Assembly (NCBI RefSeq): GCF_003287975.1
Contig: NZ_QMKQ01000003.1
Location: 124,001 to 188,000, forward strand
Direction of reading: 5' to 3'
DNA length: 64,000 bases
From: Arthrobacter sp. AQ5-05
GTDB lineage: Bacteria > Actinomycetota > Actinomycetes > Actinomycetales > Micrococcaceae
Shown piece after piece: positions 44,222 to 54,016 of the stretch (position 1 is the stretch's first letter; the number at the start of each line of letters is the position of its first letter). Position numbers and translations under genes: made by a program. The notes below the pieces were generated by a model. It saw nothing but the letters and a program-made list of their open reading frames with translations. It had not been told where the DNA came from and did no database searches.

Positions 44222-46567
44222 CTATCCCGGGGGGAGCGGACCGGCCGCCCGTTGCGCCTCGGACAGGATCGCCGAAAGCAGGCGCACGGCCCCGGCCTTG
44301 TCCAGCGGATTGTTCTTGTTCCCGCACTTGGGTGATTGCACGCAAGAGGGGCAGCCGGTGGCGCATTCGCAGGCGGCAATCGCATCCCGGGTGGCAGCCA
44401 GCCAGGTGCGCGCCGCCTCGAAGCCGCGCTCGGCGAAACCGGCACCGCCCGGGTGCCCGTCGTACACGAAAATCGTCGGCATCCCGGTGTCCATGTGCAG
44501 CGCCGTGGACACCCCGCCGATGTCCCACCTGTCGCTGGAGGCCACCAGCGGCAGCAGCCCGATGGCCGCGTGTTCGGCCGCATGCAGCGACCCGGGGAAT
44601 TCCTCCGGGGTGATTCCGGCGGCCAGCAGCCGGGTCTCGGGGATGGTGAACCACACGGACTTGGTGTGCAGGTCCCGGGCCTCCAGCTCCAGCGGCTCCT
44701 CGGAGAGGATCTCGTTGCTCGTCAACGACTTGCGCTGGAAGGACACCACCTGGGTGGTCACCACCACGTCGCCGAAGTTCGCGGTGATCGGTCCCCACTC
44801 CACCGAGCGGTCGCAAGTGACGACCTCGACCGTGGTGATGTCCCGGGCCTGGGTGTAGAAATCCGGGTTGGCGCGGGTGACCATGACGCAGTGGTCGGTT
44901 TCGTTCAGCTCGTCGACGACGTAGGTGGCGCCCTGGTGCACGTAGATGGCCCCGTCGTGCGCCTGGTAGTGCGTCTGCGGGGAGTCCATGGTGCCCAGCA
45001 GCGCGCCGGTGTCGGATTCGATGATGCTCACCGGCCCGCCGCCGTCGCCGCGCAGCTTCACCATGGAGGCTGCGTGCTCGGGGTGCGTCCAGAACCAGCC
45101 GGCCGGGCGGCGGCGCAGGAACCCGCGCTCCACCAGCGAGTCCAGCAGCCCGTGGGCGCTGGGCCCGAAGGCCGCCAGGTCCTCGGTGCGCAGCGGCAGT
45201 TCCTCGGCTGCGGCGCACAGGTGCCCGGAGAGCACATAGGGGTTTTCCGGGTCAAAGACGGTGGCCTCGACCCCGGCCTCGAAGATCGCCTCGGGATGGT
45301 TGACCAGGTAGGTGTCCAGCGGGTCGTCGCTGGCCACCAACACCGCCAGCGAGTCCTGTCCGGCGCGCCCGGCCCGCCCGATCTGCTGGAAGAACGAGGC
45401 GCGTGTCCCGGGCCAGCCGGCCACCAGCACCGCGTCGAGCCCGGCCACGTCGATGCCCAGTTCCAGCGCCGAGGTGGACGCGACCCCCAGCAGGGTTCCG
45501 TCGCGCAGCGCATTCTCCAGCTCCCGGCGCTCGGCGGGAAGGTAGCCGGAGCGGTAGGCCGCCACCCGCTCGGGCAGCGAGGGATGGACCTGGTCCACCA
45601 TCGAGCGGGTGATCGTGGCTATGGTTTCGGCCCCGCGCCGGGACTTGATGAACGCCAGGGTCCGCACGTGGGAGCAGACCAGATTCGCCAGCAGGTTCGA
45701 GGTCTCGGCGATGACGGTGCGCCGGGTAGGTGCGCCGTTCTCCCCGTGCAACTCGGTCAGTGGCGGCTCCCACAGCGCAATGGTCACCGGGCCCTTGGGG
45801 GAGAAGTCATTGGTGACCTCGGTGGCCGGGGCGCCGATGAGCCTGGAGAAGGAGGCAGCCGGGTCGGCACTGGTTGCCGAGGCCCCGATGAACACCGGGT
45901 TGGCCCCGTAGTGCGCGCAGATCCGGCGCAGGCGACGCAGCAGGTTGGCGATGTTGGAGCCGAAGACCCCGCGGTATGAGTGGGCTTCGTCGATGATCAC
46001 GAATTTCAGCCGGCGCAGCACCCGCGCCCACCAGGTGTGGTTGGGCAGGATCCCGAAGTGCAGCATATCGGGGTTGGAGAGGATGAAGTTCGAGTGGTCG
46101 CGGATCCAGCGCCGGGCCGAGACCTCGGTGTCCCCGTCGTAGCCGGCAGCCCGCACGGTGGGCAGGCGGTAGCCCTCGATCGCCTTGAGCTGGTCGGCGG
46201 CCAGGGCCTTGGTGGGTGCCAGGTAGAGCACCGTGGCATCGTTGGGGACCAAGCTGGCCTGGTTCTGCAGGGCCGAGGTGTGGATCGCGTTCAGGGCCGG
46301 AAGCTGGTAGGCCAGTGACTTGCCCGAGGCGGTGCCGGTGGCCACGATTGTGTTGCTGCCCTCGTGGGCGAGGTTTGCGGCCTGCACCTGGTGCAGCCAC
46401 GGGGCGGCCACACCCGTGCGTTCGAAGGCGGTTCGCACTTCGGGGTGCACCCAATCGGGCCAGGGGCCGGGCAGCGCGTCCCTGGCCTCGATGATCCGGG
46501 AATGGAGCAGCGCCTGGGGAGTTGGCCCGTGGCCCAGCAAGGCGATCTGTTCCGAATAAGCGTTCAC
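44222..46567 (-). CDS. DEAD/DEAH-box helicase of the helicase/secretion neighbourhood
   Basis: A 781-residue superfamily 2 helicase. Walker A is ATGTASGKSLAYQLPAL (about residue 70-85), the DEAH box FVIIDEAHSYRG (about 192), and the C-terminal half carries LGIDVAGLDAVLVAGWPGTR and QQIGRAGRAGQ. A cysteine cluster CECATGCPSCVQSPKCGN near the end is the DUF1998-type metal site. The start is a GTG. This helicase adjoins the tad locus in many actinobacteria and faces it with 34 bp between the stops. Its link to secretion, if any, is unknown; the neighbourhood is conserved but the function may be separate. Confidence 0.95.
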   Translation of the reverse strand: MNAYSEQIALLGHGPTPQALLHSRIIEARDALPGPWPDWVHPEVRTAFERTGVAAPWLHQVQAANLAHEGSNTIVATGTASGKSLAYQLPALNAIHTSALQNQASLVPNDATVLYLAPTKALAADQLKAIEGYRLPTVRAAGYDGDTEVSARRWIRDHSNFILSNPDMLHFGILPNHTWWARVLRRLKFVIIDEAHSYRGVFGSNIANLLRRLRRICAHYGANPVFIGASATSADPAASFSRLIGAPATEVTNDFSPKGPVTIALWEPPLTELHGENGAPTRRTVIAETSNLLANLVCSHVRTLAFIKSRRGAETIATITRSMVDQVHPSLPERVAAYRSGYLPAERRELENALRDGTLLGVASTSALELGIDVAGLDAVLVAGWPGTRASFFQQIGRAGRAGQDSLAVLVASDDPLDTYLVNHPEAIFEAGVEATVFDPENPYVLSGHLCAAAEELPLRTEDLAAFGPSAHGLLDSLVERGFLRRRPAGWFWTHPEHAASMVKLRGDGGGPVSIIESDTGALLGTMDSPQTHYQAHDGAIYVHQGATYVVDELNETDHCVMVTRANPDFYTQARDITTVEVVTCDRSVEWGPITANFGDVVVTTQVVSFQRKSLTSNEILSEEPLELEARDLHTKSVWFTIPETRLLAAGITPEEFPGSLHAAEHAAIGLLPLVASSDRWDIGGVSTALHMDTGMPTIFVYDGHPGGAGFAERGFEAARTWLAATRDAIAACECATGCPSCVQSPKCGNKNNPLDKAGAVRLLSAILSEAQRAAGPLPPG

Positions 46568-46609
46568 CGCTTCATTGTGGCATCACCGGGCACCGGCCCG
46601 TGGCCAAGT

Positions 46610-46653
46610 GAAAAAGAAAGTGGTGGGCCTCGCATCCGCGAGACCCGCCACTT
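46610..46653 (-). terminator. Rho-independent terminator after the GNAT gene
   Basis: On the minus strand a stem (46653-46639 with 46632-46618, one G-T pair and one mismatch) is followed by the T-rich stretch TTTCTTTTTC. It lies just downstream of the GNAT gene. Confidence 0.85.
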
Positions 46654-46671
46654 CGATGTGCCGAAGGCCGC

Positions 46672-47340
46672 TTAGGCTTCCTGCTTGCCTTCAAAAAGTA
46701 CGACGTTGCCCAGATTGGTCCAGCCCAGGGACTGGTACAGCTGCTGCCCGTCGATACTGGCGATCAGCAGGCCTTCCTCGACGTCGTGTTCCAGGGCCAG
46801 GGAGACCAGGGCGCGCATGGTCAGGCTGCCCAGACCGCGGCGGCGGAATTCCGGGGCCGTGATGATGCGGTCAAAGATGGCGTAGCCGTTGACGGCGGAA
46901 ACGTGGCCGCTGGCCGCAACGACTTCCGGATCCTCGACCGGGTGGATGGACACGTAGGCGTGCGTCTGGTCGCGTTCGATCTGGAAGGCGAAGCCATCGG
47001 CCGGACGCGGTTCCTCGACATCGTGGCCGCCCATCGCCGTGACCATCAGGACCTCGTCGGAATTGAGCACGTTGAGCCCTGCCGCCCGGGCGGCATCGAT
47101 CAGGGTCGAGGTTTCATCGGCGAATGCCGTCAAGCGACGCTTGGGATGCTTGTGGAGCGTCTCCGCGACGGCCACCAATTCCTCGTTGGAGGGCTCGTAA
47201 ATGACGTATTCCCAGTCACCCGAGGTGTCATGGCGCAGGGCTGCATGGACGCGGCCCTCGTGCCTGCTCTCGTAGCCCCGTGCACCGGCCCAGCCAGATA
47301 CCCATGTACCGATTAGTTCATCGCTTGCAGTAGATCCCAT
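46672..47340 (-). CDS. GNAT-family N-acetyltransferase
   Basis: A 222-residue protein with a C-terminal GNAT domain. The acetyl-CoA loop is GYAIFDRIITAPEFRRRGLG with the R-x-x-G-x-G/A pattern, followed by LTMRALVSLALEHDVEEGLL and YQSLGW. The N-terminal third is a less conserved domain. The substrate cannot be predicted. It is divergent from the TrhO gene and is followed by a rho-independent terminator. Confidence 0.88.
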   Translation of the reverse strand: MGSTASDELIGTWVSGWAGARGYESRHEGRVHAALRHDTSGDWEYVIYEPSNEELVAVAETLHKHPKRRLTAFADETSTLIDAARAAGLNVLNSDEVLMVTAMGGHDVEEPRPADGFAFQIERDQTHAYVSIHPVEDPEVVAASGHVSAVNGYAIFDRIITAPEFRRRGLGSLTMRALVSLALEHDVEEGLLIASIDGQQLYQSLGWTNLGNVVLFEGKQEA

Positions 47341-47477
47341 GTTCCGACCCTACCCCGTGTACTGCCTACCTGGCGTCCATTTAGGGGAACTGTTGCAAGC
47401 TTGAAACACTGCGTTAACCAGGTGATCACTGCCACCTCACGTGCACCGCACGGGTTTTAGGCCATACCCTTAAGAGC

Positions 47478-48392
47478 GTGTCGCAGAACCGAATTGTCTT
47501 GTATTACGCCTTTGTCCGCATTGCCGATCCCGAGGCCGTGCGCCTATGGCAGCGTGCCCTTCTGGAGAGGTGGGGCCTGCGTGGCCGCATCATCATCTCC
47601 AAGGACGGCATCAACGGAACGGTCGGGGGTGGAATCAAGGAAGTCAAGAAGTATGTGAAGGCCACCCGGGAGTATCCGGCGTTCAAGAAGATGGACATCA
47701 AGTGGTCGGAAGGCTCGGCCGAGGACTTCCCCCGGATCTCGGTCAAGGTCCGTGACGAAGTGGTTTCCTTTGGCGCCCCCGGCGAGCTGGAAGTCGATGA
47801 AAACGGCGTGGTGGGCGGCGGTGTCCACCTCAAGCCCGAGGCACTGCACGAGCTGGTGGAGACGAAGAAGGCTGCCGGCCAGGAGGTCTTGTTCTTCGAC
47901 GGCCGCAATGCCTTCGAGGCGCAGATCGGCAAATTCAAGAACGCGATCGTGCCCGATGTTGAAACCACCCACGACTTCATCGCAGAGATCGAGTCGGGCA
48001 AGTACGACGGGATGAAGGACCAGCCGATCGTCACCTATTGCACCGGCGGCATCCGTTGCGAGGTGCTCTCGGCGCTCATGGTCAAGCGCGGTTTCACCGA
48101 GGTCTACCAGATGCAGGGCGGCATCGTCCGCTACGGGGAAACCTTCGGCGACACGGGGCTGTGGGAAGGATCACTGTATGTCTTCGACAAGCGCATGCAC
48201 ATGGAATTCAGCGATGACGCCGTGACCATCGGCAAATGCGTGTGCTGCGAGGCCCCGACGAACAAGTTCGAGAACTGTTCGAACCTCTCCTGCAGGAACC
48301 TGCGACTCTTCTGCGCCGAATGCGCCGCGACCGACGAACTGCGCCAGTGCCCCGATTGCGTCGCGGAGGCCAAGGGCCTCCTCAACGCCTGA
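47478..48392 (+). CDS. trhO: tRNA uridine(34) hydroxylase (rhodanese-like)
   Basis: TrhO makes 5-hydroxyuridine at the wobble position of some tRNAs. The 304-residue protein has the N-terminal domain with [19 protein letters not shown], the rhodanese domain with the active-site Cys188 in [11 protein letters not shown], and the C-terminal zinc-like cluster [23 protein letters not shown]. The last set of cysteines is typical for the YceA/TrhO group. The start is the GTG at 47478. A terminator hairpin lies about 70 bp downstream. Confidence 0.92.
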   Translation: MSQNRIVLYYAFVRIADPEAVRLWQRALLERWGLRGRIIISKDGINGTVGGGIKEVKKYVKATREYPAFKKMDIKWSEGSAEDFPRISVKVRDEVVSFGAPGELEVDENGVVGGGVHLKPEALHELVETKKAAGQEVLFFDGRNAFEAQIGKFKNAIVPDVETTHDFIAEIESGKYDGMKDQPIVTYCTGGIRCEVLSALMVKRGFTEVYQMQGGIVRYGETFGDTGLWEGSLYVFDKRMHMEFSDDAVTIGKCVCCEAPTNKFENCSNLSCRNLRLFCAECAATDELRQCPDCVAEAKGLLNA

Positions 48393-48461
48393 GACGGTAT
48401 TCCCCATCGGGGCAGGGGATCACCATGCCTTGGGATGTAACTTTCTTGAAGACCAGGAAAT

Positions 48462-48506
48462 AGGCGGTCCACTCCCGGCCAGTGCCGTGGCGGTGGACCG
48501 CCTTTT
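48462..48506 (+). terminator. Terminator after trhO
   Basis: AGGCGGTCCAC (48462-48472) pairs perfectly with GTGGACCGCCT (48493-48503), followed by TTT. It lies about 70 bp beyond the trhO stop codon. Confidence 0.8.
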
Positions 48507-48577
48507 CGTATCCGCCCGCTGGGCGTCGGCGGGTTGGCGTTTGATCCGTGGCTCGAAACCCAGCAGGGCAGCAGCGC

Positions 48578-50410
48578 TTAGAACAGGCGCGGTTCAGGGG
48601 TGCGCCAGTAGGTGTTGCGCCTCGGTTTTTGTTCGGGGTCCATGAACTTGGGCAGGATGACGGAGAAGAGCCCGTCGGTGTCGCGGACGACCTTGAAGAG
48701 CCCGGCGTGGAAGCCGTGGTGGGCGTCAGGGCAGCAGGGTGCCCCGAGGTGGATGGCGGTCCTGCCGCCGTCGGCGTAGAAATCAAAGTGATGGATCTCG
48801 AGGTGTTCGGGCGGAACCGTGCAGCCGGGCATGATGCATCCACCGTAGAGGGCAATGATGGCCTCGCGCATGTAGTCGGGGAAGAATCGTTCCTCCTGGC
48901 CGAGGTCCAGGATCCGGGATTTTCCGTTGAGGGTCATGGGCACGGCTCCGCCGTTGCACAAGGCCTGGCGCAATTCCGCCGGGGTCAGTTTTTGGCCATG
49001 GCTGGTGATGCCGTGGGTCGTGGCCAGTTCGCGGAGTTCGTCCAGGGTCGCGATGATGAAAGTCGTCGGGGAGGGGATGCCAATGGTTTTCTTCCCGGTG
49101 CGTGGTTGGCCGGCCGACCTGATGAGGTTGACCAATCCCTGCAGATGCCGTTGCGGCGGGGTCAGTCCGTCGCCGCCGGCCGTGGAGGCGTTCATCGTTC
49201 CTGTATCGAATCGCCCGCCGCCGGGGCCGCCGTTGGCTCCGTTTCCGGCGAAGAGGGTGCCTGGAATACCCAGGCCCTCGGGGTCCAGGGAGAGGGCACG
49301 GATGGCTGCCGGGTCGGTGAGCGGGGCTCCGGTGGCGGGGTCGGTGAGGAAATCGGGGAACCCGGAGCCGGTGTCGGCCTCGTTGGGGGTGCCCGGCTGG
49401 CCGTTGGAACCGTTGGTTCCGGCGTCGTTTGCCGTGGTGGGGGCGCATGTACCCGTGCCCGTTGTCACGGTGGTGGCCAGGGCCTGGGCGAGCAACCCGT
49501 CGCGGTCCCCGGCCTTGGTCCTGGGGTTGTCGGTGCTGGCGCACAGGGCCAGCAGGGCCTCGGTGTCCCGCGGCATGGTGCGCAGCAGGAACTCGCCGAT
49601 ACCGCCGGTGGTGCCGCGGTAGAACAGTCCGGTCTTGGCCCGCAAGACCTCCTCCGGCACCTCGGGCTCGCCCTGCTCGAGGGCGGTTTGGATCCCGGCC
49701 AGCAGCTTCGCAGTGGTGCGCGGGTCCTCCGTGCGGACGGATTCGGCGACCTGCTCCTCAAGCGTCCCGGCCAGGGTGGCGGCGTCGGGGTGCCGGTCGA
49801 TCTGCGGGACGAGGGACTCGAGCTTGCGGGCTGCGGCCCCGATCTGGCCGGGGTCGGCGGTCCCGTGGGCAAGGTCCCCTGCCAGCACCGGGAACCTCGG
49901 TGGGGTTGGAGTCCCGTTGAGGTCGGTCCCGGGCAGCAGCCGATCTGTCGAACGCATCCGTTCGCGTGCCACGAAGAAGCTGATGTGCAGCAGGCCGGTG
50001 AGCATCGCGGTGGTGTCCTTGAAGACCGGTCGCCCGGTGGGGACCGTGGCTGGGTCCTCGGGCAAGGGCAACAACCCCTCCACATAGGGGACCGGGTCGT
50101 CATGGATTGCGGTGATCCTGGTGAAGGTCTCCTGCGGGAGCTCGTGGGCCAGGGTTCGGCGTGCGGTGTCGGCCGCCAGCAGCTGGGTGTGGACGGCGTT
50201 GCGGTGCGAGTCCTCGGCAAGCTGGGTGAACAGCACTGCCTGCACGGGAGACTTGGTGCGTGATGCAATGCTGCGGCCCAGGTCCCTGACCAGTGCCTGG
50301 GCCTCGAACAGGGCGCGCAGTTCATCGTCCGGCGACACGTGGTGTCCCGGGGCACCGCGGGTGCCCGCGGTGAGGCTGATGAACCGGTCCGTCTCCATGT
50401 CCACCAGCAT
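48578..50410 (-). CDS. DUF222/HNH endonuclease-domain protein (13E12 family)
   Basis: A 610-residue protein with an N-terminal DUF222 region and a C-terminal HNH nuclease domain. The HNH region CIMPGCTVPPEHLEIHHFDF (first Cys pair and HH) continues to PDAHHGFHAG. Between about residues 320 and 390 the sequence is Gly/Asn/Thr-rich low complexity. Such proteins occur in many copies in actinobacteria and are related to the 13E12 repeats of Mycobacterium; the function is not known. The start at 50410 is a reasonable guess; an ATG four codons later is also possible. Confidence 0.85.
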   Translation of the reverse strand: MLVDMETDRFISLTAGTRGAPGHHVSPDDELRALFEAQALVRDLGRSIASRTKSPVQAVLFTQLAEDSHRNAVHTQLLAADTARRTLAHELPQETFTRITAIHDDPVPYVEGLLPLPEDPATVPTGRPVFKDTTAMLTGLLHISFFVARERMRSTDRLLPGTDLNGTPTPPRFPVLAGDLAHGTADPGQIGAAARKLESLVPQIDRHPDAATLAGTLEEQVAESVRTEDPRTTAKLLAGIQTALEQGEPEVPEEVLRAKTGLFYRGTTGGIGEFLLRTMPRDTEALLALCASTDNPRTKAGDRDGLLAQALATTVTTGTGTCAPTTANDAGTNGSNGQPGTPNEADTGSGFPDFLTDPATGAPLTDPAAIRALSLDPEGLGIPGTLFAGNGANGGPGGGRFDTGTMNASTAGGDGLTPPQRHLQGLVNLIRSAGQPRTGKKTIGIPSPTTFIIATLDELRELATTHGITSHGQKLTPAELRQALCNGGAVPMTLNGKSRILDLGQEERFFPDYMREAIIALYGGCIMPGCTVPPEHLEIHHFDFYADGGRTAIHLGAPCCPDAHHGFHAGLFKVVRDTDGLFSVILPKFMDPEQKPRRNTYWRTPEPRLF

Positions 50411-50479
50411 GCGCCGAACCGGGGTGCCGCGGGGGCGGAAGAAGGAATCTGTGGATAACTATTTGCCCTAATGGGTAGT

Positions 50480-50910
50480 GGCATGCCTGAGGCTGGCAGC
50501 CAGACGAGACCCACATGGACCGGGCGTGACTCGTAACCGTGCAGAGCTCTCTGGAGGCAGTGTCTTTCTGCGGGCTTGACCGCCCGGCCCGTGGGGGCCA
50601 GCCCGGATGCGGGCGGTGCTTTGCGATGCCACGGACCTGCTCGTCCCGAACCCGCTCACGAATCGGCAATCGCTGTCCACGGGCAGGGCCAGACGCAGCA
50701 TCTAGGTGGCGTGCAGCGCGTCGGGGACGGTGGCGTATACGGCCTGGAACTCGTCGCCGACAGTGGCTTCCCAGTCCTCAAATACAGCGACTGGCTGGCG
50801 ACGTCGGTGGAGGTGGACTCGATGGTGCGTTGGCTGGCCTCGCGGTCTTCAAGCGAGCGCGAACCGACGATGTCCATGATCACCGGCACGACGGCTGGGG
50901 TGGGGCCCAT
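50480..50910 (-). pseudogene. SatD-family gene remnant
   Basis: A decayed gene of the SatD family. From the ATG at 50910 the frame reads VPVIMDIVGSRSLEDREASQ and then degenerates. A shift of frame near 50770 gives EDWEATVGDEFQAVYATVPD and ALHAT, interrupted by an amber stop at 50702-50704, then MLRLALPVDSDCRF. A further shift near 50665 yields GIAKHRPHPGWP and a late KDTASRELCTV. IxDxVGSRS and TVGDEFQ are the hallmarks of SatD. At least two frameshifts and one stop are needed to join the pieces. No intact copy is seen here. Confidence 0.72.
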
Positions 50911-50968
50911 GACCCGGGTACAGAACCAATATCGTTCCAAAACAGGTAATTTGCCTATATCTTGGGGA

Positions 50969-51553
50969 TCATGGGGTGACGGATTCGGCCGGCCACATGC
51001 CGGCAGCGCCGTCCCCCGGGGTGAGCATTTCGCGTTCGGTGTGGAAAACCCGCAGGCCGCGGGCCTCGTAGTTGGCGATGGCGGCCGGGCCGTCCAGGGT
51101 GCAGGTGTGCACCCAGACCCGGGAAACCGGGCCGAAGCCTTCGAAGCGTGCATCCAGGTTCCACGCCCGGGAAATGCCCTCGGTCAGCAACGCGCCGCCC
51201 AGGCCCCGGCCGATGCAATGGGGGAACAGGCCGAAATACATGATCTCGACCTCGGTCGTCGCGCCCTCGGTGCGTCCAGCCAGCTCGATGTAGCCGCCCG
51301 GTGCCCCGTCGACGTAGAGCACATGGGTCTCGGTGCCAGGGGTCCGCAACAGCGATTCCCACTCGGTGCGGGCCAGGGAGAGGCGGTCGACCCAGTTCCA
51401 CTCGCTGCCCACGCCCCGGTAGAGGAACCTGCTGAACTCCGGGGTGATCGCCTCGACCCGTTCGAGCCTCGCCCCGGCCGGCAGTGCCCGCTTGGAGGGG
51501 AGGAGCTCGTCGCGGGAAAGCTGCTGCAGGTGCGTGGTGGTGACTTCAATCAT
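50969..51553 (-). CDS. GNAT-family N-acetyltransferase
   Basis: A GNAT enzyme of about 194 residues. The acetyl-CoA site is YFGLFPHCIGRGLGGALLTE, preceded by TTEVEIM and followed by VWVHTCTLDGPAAIANYEARG. The substrate is unknown. The start is uncertain among ATGs at 51565, 51562 and 51553; I use the last because GGAAACC stands in front of it. It is divergent from the methyltransferase gene with 58 bp between the starts. Confidence 0.86.
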   Translation of the reverse strand: MIEVTTTHLQQLSRDELLPSKRALPAGARLERVEAITPEFSRFLYRGVGSEWNWVDRLSLARTEWESLLRTPGTETHVLYVDGAPGGYIELAGRTEGATTEVEIMYFGLFPHCIGRGLGGALLTEGISRAWNLDARFEGFGPVSRVWVHTCTLDGPAAIANYEARGLRVFHTEREMLTPGDGAAGMWPAESVTP

Positions 51554-51611
51554 GGTTTCCATCATAGGCAAGGTGGTGCCCGGTTTTGGCGACGTCGATA
51601 GACTGTGAAGC

Positions 51612-53225
51612 GTGACTTCCACCATTGATTTTGCCCAGGTTCCCGATGCCCCCCGCAGTGACGATGTCGCGCTCCTGGACCGGTTTGCCGCCGACTTGCG
51701 GGCGGCTGGCTACGGGCACGAGTCCATCACCGAATTCCTGGGCGAGGACGCCCACGAGGCGCTGATGCGCGATGCGCTCGTCCCTGCACTGCGCCGCATC
51801 TCCTCGACGCCGGAGCCCAGCGCGCTCGGGACCATGCTCGGGCTGTTCATGCTGGGAACCGATGCCGGGCATGACGGGGTCGTCGCCGCGTTCGAAGCCA
51901 CGGGAATCGACGGGCTGCTGCGGCTCGATGCCATCGAACCGTCCGACGAAGGCAAGGGGCGGTGGCGGGCGAAGATCGACCTGCGCCCGCACGCCTCGGA
52001 TGCCGACGCCGAGCTTTGGGTCGCCAGCGACCTCGGCGCCCACCAGCGCCCGGGGGTGCTGCGCCACGACCACGTGCTGGGCATCGGGCAGGCTTCGTTG
52101 ACCCTGGCCCAGACCACCATCCGCCCGCAGGTGGACACCGCCCTGGATTTGGGCACCGGCTGCGGGATCCAGGCCTTCCACCTGCTGTCCCACGCCCGCA
52201 AGGTCGTCGCCACCGACATCTCGGCCCGAGCCCTGGGCTTCACCCGCTTCAACCTGTTGCTGAACCACCGGGCGCTGGGCATCGACCCGGGGAACCTCGC
52301 CGCACGCGTCGAGCTGCGCCTGGGTTCCCTGCTCGAGCCGGTGGAGGGCGAGCGCTTCGACCTGGTGGTTTCCAACCCGCCATTCGTCATCACCCCGCGC
52401 CCAGAGGGCCAGGACGACGCCGAACGCTTCACCTACCGCGATGGCGGGATGCCCGGGGACACCCTGGTGGCAACCCTGGTGCGTTCGATCCCCGGGATCC
52501 TGAACCCCGGGGGCAGCGCACAGATGCTCGCCAATTGGGAAATCACCGCCGCGGCATCCGAGGGGGAGCAACCGGAGTGGAGCGACGGCCCGCGCTCCTG
52601 GCTCACCACAGACACAGAGGCGTGGTTCATCCAACGCGAAGCTGTCAGCCCCACGCAGTACGCCGAGACCTGGCTGCGCGATGCCTCGCAGGGGCGGGAC
52701 CCGAAGGAATTCGCACTGCAGTACGGCGCGTACCTGGATGACTTCGCCTCGCGAAATGTCGCAGCCATCGGGTTCGGCATGGTGTGGCTGCGCCGCCCGG
52801 CGGCCGGGAACCCCGGAATCGGGCGGCTCTTCGAGTCCATCGGCTACCCCATCGAGCAACCCGTTGGCCCGTATCTGGCCCGCGATATCGCCGTGGCGGA
52901 CGAGCTTGAGTCACGGGACGTGGGTGCGCTGCACCTGGTGGTGGCCGAGGACGTCACCGAGGAACGCCACCAGCGTCCGGGTGCCGAGCATCCCGGGGTG
53001 ATCTTGTTACGCCAAGGTGCCGGATTGCGGCGGACCGAAATACTTGACACCGCACTGGCCGGATTCGTTTCCGCCTGCGACGGGGATCTGGATGTATCGT
53101 CCCTAGTCGGTGCGCTGGAGTCGCTGATTGCCCCGGGCGAACCGGAGTTTTCCGCAAGGCTTTATGAAGGGGTTGTTCGGCTAATTAAGCGTGGCTTCCT
53201 TTTGGAGATGCGAAACAACCGCTAA
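51612..53225 (+). CDS. Class I methyltransferase with NPPF motif (N5-glutamine/rRNA-type)
   Basis: A 537-residue protein. An N-terminal helical domain of about 150 residues precedes a SAM-binding domain with ALDLGTGCGIQAFHLLSHAR, VVATDISARALG and the catalytic FDLVVSNPPFVITP. The NPPF motif is typical for enzymes that methylate amide or base nitrogens, such as PrmC or RsmC. The long C-terminal region (residues about 370-537) is not recognised. It starts with GTG. It precedes a winged-helix regulator by 11 bp, and both run toward topA. Confidence 0.84.
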   Translation: MTSTIDFAQVPDAPRSDDVALLDRFAADLRAAGYGHESITEFLGEDAHEALMRDALVPALRRISSTPEPSALGTMLGLFMLGTDAGHDGVVAAFEATGIDGLLRLDAIEPSDEGKGRWRAKIDLRPHASDADAELWVASDLGAHQRPGVLRHDHVLGIGQASLTLAQTTIRPQVDTALDLGTGCGIQAFHLLSHARKVVATDISARALGFTRFNLLLNHRALGIDPGNLAARVELRLGSLLEPVEGERFDLVVSNPPFVITPRPEGQDDAERFTYRDGGMPGDTLVATLVRSIPGILNPGGSAQMLANWEITAAASEGEQPEWSDGPRSWLTTDTEAWFIQREAVSPTQYAETWLRDASQGRDPKEFALQYGAYLDDFASRNVAAIGFGMVWLRRPAAGNPGIGRLFESIGYPIEQPVGPYLARDIAVADELESRDVGALHLVVAEDVTEERHQRPGAEHPGVILLRQGAGLRRTEILDTALAGFVSACDGDLDVSSLVGALESLIAPGEPEFSARLYEGVVRLIKRGFLLEMRNNR

Positions 53226-53236
53226 AGTTTTTTTAT

Positions 53237-53881
53237 ATGAGCCAGAACACTTCCCCGGGACCGGGTGCCAGCAGCCCTGGCCTGTCACCGGCACCGCCCC
53301 AGCCGGTGTCCATCAGCGACCCGCAAGCCATCAGGGCCCTCGCCCACGAGGCGCGGTTGACGGTGCTCGAGGAACTCTTTGCCTCGCAGTCCACGCGCAC
53401 CGCCACCGAGCTGGCCACGCGCTGCGAACTGACCCCCAGCGCCATGAGCTACCACCTGCGCGCATTGGAGAAATACGGCTACGTGGTCCGCGCCGCCAGC
53501 GAGGGCGACGGACGTGAACGCCGGTGGAAGGCGGCCGGCAGCCAGCTCGTGCTCGGATCGCTCTCGGATTCGACCTCCGCGAAGAACGCCTACCTGAATG
53601 TGCAGCTCAACGCGTTCCGCGAACGGCTCTCCGCGGAGATCGCACGCCGTGACAAAGAACGCAAGGAAGGCAAGACACCGGAGCCGGACCGCGCCCCGGT
53701 GCTGACCACCGGGGTGGTCTTCCTCTCGGATTCCCAGCGCAAGGATTTCATCGCCAAGGTCTACGACCTGCTCTATGAATACGAGGCCCTGGCCGAACCC
53801 GAGGCCCGCGGCGTGGACGGGGATCGGCTCTACTACATGCTTTCCTTCCTGCCCGAAATCCGCGACGGCCAAGTCCGCTGA
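53237..53881 (+). CDS. Winged-helix (ArsR-like) transcriptional regulator
   Basis: A 214-residue DNA-binding protein. The helix-turn-helix region runs ALAHEARLTVLEELFASQST, then TATELATRCELTPSAMSYHL and RALEKYGYV, near residues 34-90. A helical C-terminal domain with LSDSTSAKNAYLNVQLNAFRE and FLSDSQRKDFIAKVYDLLYE follows, as in ArsR-like regulators with a ligand or dimer domain. The ligand is unknown. It lies in a plus-strand run after the methyltransferase and before topA, with 135 bp before topA. Confidence 0.85.
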   Translation: MSQNTSPGPGASSPGLSPAPPQPVSISDPQAIRALAHEARLTVLEELFASQSTRTATELATRCELTPSAMSYHLRALEKYGYVVRAASEGDGRERRWKAAGSQLVLGSLSDSTSAKNAYLNVQLNAFRERLSAEIARRDKERKEGKTPEPDRAPVLTTGVVFLSDSQRKDFIAKVYDLLYEYEALAEPEARGVDGDRLYYMLSFLPEIRDGQVR

Positions 53882-54016
53882 CACCACGCAGCACGGGCGG
53901 GAAAACGGGGTCCCGGAGTCCCTGCTTGCCTTGGGGCGCAAAATTACGGCTAACCTAGAGCAGGGAATGTGCTGTGCGCCCACTTTGGTGCACCACTGGT
54001 TGCTAATAGGAGTGCT

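Noticed and set aside
50576-51601. Plus-strand frame opposite the SatD remnant and the GNAT gene
   Set aside because: The protein signal in this stretch is on the minus strand. The plus frame has no recognised motif.
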